20,624 nucleotides of DNA from a virus, in the IMG/VR virus record IMGVR_UViG_3300023049_000071, positions 1-20,624 of that record. One strand, given 5' to 3'. A program made the translations under genes and the position numbers. Of this stretch, positions 19,448 to 20,624 are shown piece after piece. The number at the start of each line of letters is the position of its first letter. Positions within the stretch are counted from its first letter, which is position 1. The notes beneath the pieces were generated by a model. It was not told the origin of the DNA. It searched no databases and saw nothing but the letters and a program-made list of their open reading frames with translations.

Positions 19448-19689
19448 AAACAATCACTACGGTTATATTACTATCTGCTTTTTGTGCATGCTGTAGTACC
19501 ACTTCACTAGCCCAAACTGTGTCTGTTGGAGTAAGCGCCACGGTCGTTTCACCGGGAACAGTCGAAGAAACAATTGAATATGATTTGATTGGTTTGTCAG
19601 AAGATGATGACTATATTACAATTATCAGAGAAAATGATTGTTTACATTCTTACGACGCTGAAACTAATACATATATAATTGATTGCTAG
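19444..19689 (+). CDS. Small secreted protein
   Basis: 81 residues with a clear signal peptide: basic start (MKT), a hydrophobic core containing ITTVILLSAFCACC, and a likely signal peptidase I site after SLA (residue 23). The mature part begins QTVSVGVSATVVSPG and is acidic later (SEDDDY). Two cysteines in the mature part (CLHSY and the C-terminal Cys) could form a disulphide. Cys residues in the signal do not fit a lipobox. AAAGGAG lies 7 nt before the ATG. It is downstream of a promoter, hairpin and leader frame. Periplasmic role unknown; a spanin-type role is not supported by a coiled coil or lipobox. Confidence 0.72.
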   Translation: MKTITTVILLSAFCACCSTTSLAQTVSVGVSATVVSPGTVEETIEYDLIGLSEDDDYITIIRENDCLHSYDAETNTYIIDC

Positions 19690-19692
19690 ACA

Positions 19693-19995
19693 ATGGACAT
19701 GGATTGGAAAGAATGGCCAACATTTGATTTTTATAAATGGATGAATAAAATAGACAAGAACTCTGTTTGTGAAATCGTTTTAGGCGATCAGACTATTAAG
19801 CTGGATGTTAATACTATGCACGCAGAGAATGATCAATATTATATAAGTAAGATTACAACAAAACAAGAATGTGTTGAGTATACCAATATTAAAGGTGAAT
19901 TCAAACTACTAACGCTGTTGTTAGACAACGTGCCACAAGTAGAATATCATTTTGGTGATCTTGTTAACCTGGACATTGGTGACGCACTATCTTAG
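19693..19995 (+). CDS. Unknown small protein
   Basis: 100 residues from ATG 19693, three bases after the preceding stop; ATG 19699 is an alternative. No Shine-Dalgarno sequence is evident, so reinitiation after the secreted protein is likely. The sequence is acidic with aromatic residues near the start (WKEWPTFDFYKWMNKID) and strand-like stretches later (QTIKLDVNTM, FKLLTLLLDNVPQVEYHFGD). No motif or membrane segment is seen. Family not recognised. Confidence 0.65.
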   Translation: MDMDWKEWPTFDFYKWMNKIDKNSVCEIVLGDQTIKLDVNTMHAENDQYYISKITTKQECVEYTNIKGEFKLLTLLLDNVPQVEYHFGDLVNLDIGDALS

Positions 19996-20111
19996 ATATG
20001 GGTGTTGACGGTGTCTTGTTTATAGTCATGAGAAGCAAATTATCTGGTATTACATACACAATTAATAGATAGAACGAAACCTCATAATACTTTTCATATA
20101 GGAGATTTAAA

Positions 20112-20156
20112 ATGATTAAAGTAACAGAAGCACTGAAAGGAACAGACCATGAATAA
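20112..20156 (+). CDS. 14-residue leader peptide before DUF551 gene
   Basis: MIKVTEALKGTDHE, from ATG 20112 to TAA 20154-20156, with GGAG (20101-20104) seven bases upstream. It overlaps the next start (20149) by eight bases and contains that gene's AAAGGA ribosome-binding site. The 116 nt before it (19996-20111) show no convincing promoter or gene. Confidence 0.42.
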   Translation: MIKVTEALKGTDHE

Positions 20157-20604
20157 CACTAAAGAAGAAATACAGAGGGCGATTGATGCTGTTATTTCTA
20201 CATTGGCCGAATGGGCGGGGCAGAAATCATTAAGACTTGAGGGTTCTTGCTCAAGATTTGAAACCATCAAAGCAGCGCTCGAAGCGTACGCCGCCAACCA
20301 GTGGCAACCGATTGAAACCGCACCGAAGGATGGGAGTTTAATATATCTATTCGGTAAAAACGTATCGGGAAAAACCCGCCGTATTCAAGCCAGATATACG
20401 CAAAAACATAAAGAGATTGCCGAAGATTGTGACAATACGGAATGGTTAGATGAACTGGCTGATGAATATTATTATCCCGAAGGTTGGTATGAGATTAGTT
20501 GGTGCAATGATGATTACCATATGTACAAGGTGCATGATTATAATATCCAGCCAACCCACTGGATGCCACTACCACCAAGCCCAAGCGATAAGGGGGTGGA
20601 GTGA
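20149..20604 (+). CDS. DUF551 domain protein
   Basis: 151 residues. The DUF551 signature is present: WQPIETAPKDGSLIYLFG at 52-69, a central GWYEISWC, and PTHWMPLPPSPSD near the C-terminus. The N-terminal helix (EEIQRAIDAVISTLAEWAG, then ETIKAALEAYAAN) is typical of longer phage and prophage versions. DUF551 proteins are frequent phage accessory proteins with no settled function. The gene looks richer in GC than its neighbours (for example around 20200-20330), suggesting recent transfer. Translation is probably coupled to the 14-residue leader. Its stop overlaps the next ATG as TGATG. Confidence 0.88.
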   Translation: MNNTKEEIQRAIDAVISTLAEWAGQKSLRLEGSCSRFETIKAALEAYAANQWQPIETAPKDGSLIYLFGKNVSGKTRRIQARYTQKHKEIAEDCDNTEWLDELADEYYYPEGWYEISWCNDDYHMYKVHDYNIQPTHWMPLPPSPSDKGVE

Positions 20605-20624
20605 TGGGTGTTGATTTATATTAC
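20604..20624 (+). CDS. Start of next gene, cut by window end
   Basis: ATG 20604 overlaps the DUF551 stop (TGATG), and an AGGGGGTGGAG purine run lies just upstream. Only seven codons (MGVDLYY) are in the window, so the product cannot be identified. Confidence 0.5.

Noticed and set aside
20005-20026. TTGACG and TATAGT after the 19693 gene as a promoter
   Set aside because: The spacer is only 10 bp and no alternative -10 lies at the right distance.

Overview
The window looks like a piece of a large, AT-rich, lytic tailed-phage genome, probably a myovirus of the wider T4 group. The evidence is densely packed genes with 1-15 nt gaps or 4-50 nt overlaps, scattered virion genes (T4 gp19/gp54-like tail tube relative, PAAR spike tip, a 958-residue tail-fibre/adhesin, a small structural protein), a phage-style nucleotide-metabolism cluster, two kinds of nucleic acid ligase, a tRNA, and exact copies of the T4-type late promoter element TATAAATA. 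The host cannot be fixed from sequence alone. A Gram-negative, perhaps alphaproteobacterial or marine, host is my inference from the DUF551 gene, the secreted SleB hydrolase and the adhesin modules.

Layout. 1-766 is a minus-strand gene, open at the left edge, resembling capsule-type glycosyltransferases. Everything after it reads rightward. 784-3917: Sm-like small protein, membrane protein, acyl carrier protein, an RNA ligase of the DRB0094 type and two unknowns. 3926-4814: two late-type genes (ParB-like domain protein, tail tube-like protein). 5027-7733: small unknowns and membrane proteins around an NAD-dependent DNA ligase. 7773-11994: a deoxynucleotide module (NrdH redoxin, a shortened ThyX-like protein, NrdB carrying an ATP-cone, NrdA without one, dCMP deaminase). 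12049-13716: an acidic repeat protein, a RuvC-like resolvase, a secreted SleB-type peptidoglycan hydrolase and tRNA-Arg(UCU). 13733-17592: structural block. 17675-20624: small accessory genes (possible Nmad5-like protein, Lar-like zinc ribbon, a secreted peptide, DUF551), two of them preceded by short translated leaders.

Regulation. Two promoter classes are visible. Seven sites have a sigma70-like -35/-10 pair with exactly 17 bp between them (784, 1184, 4956, 8129, 17601, 18240, 19356). Three exact TATAAATA elements (3913, 7739, 12001) and one near match (13927) precede genes likely to be late. This fits host-polymerase early/middle transcription of metabolic and accessory genes and late transcription of others. 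The most unusual points are the ATP-cone placed on NrdB rather than NrdA, the ThyX-like protein lacking its central active-site segment, a phage acyl carrier protein, and a hairpin plus leader peptide in front of the secreted-peptide gene. No non-coding stretch exceeds 300 bases; the longest, 4815-5026, holds one promoter and nothing else I recognise.
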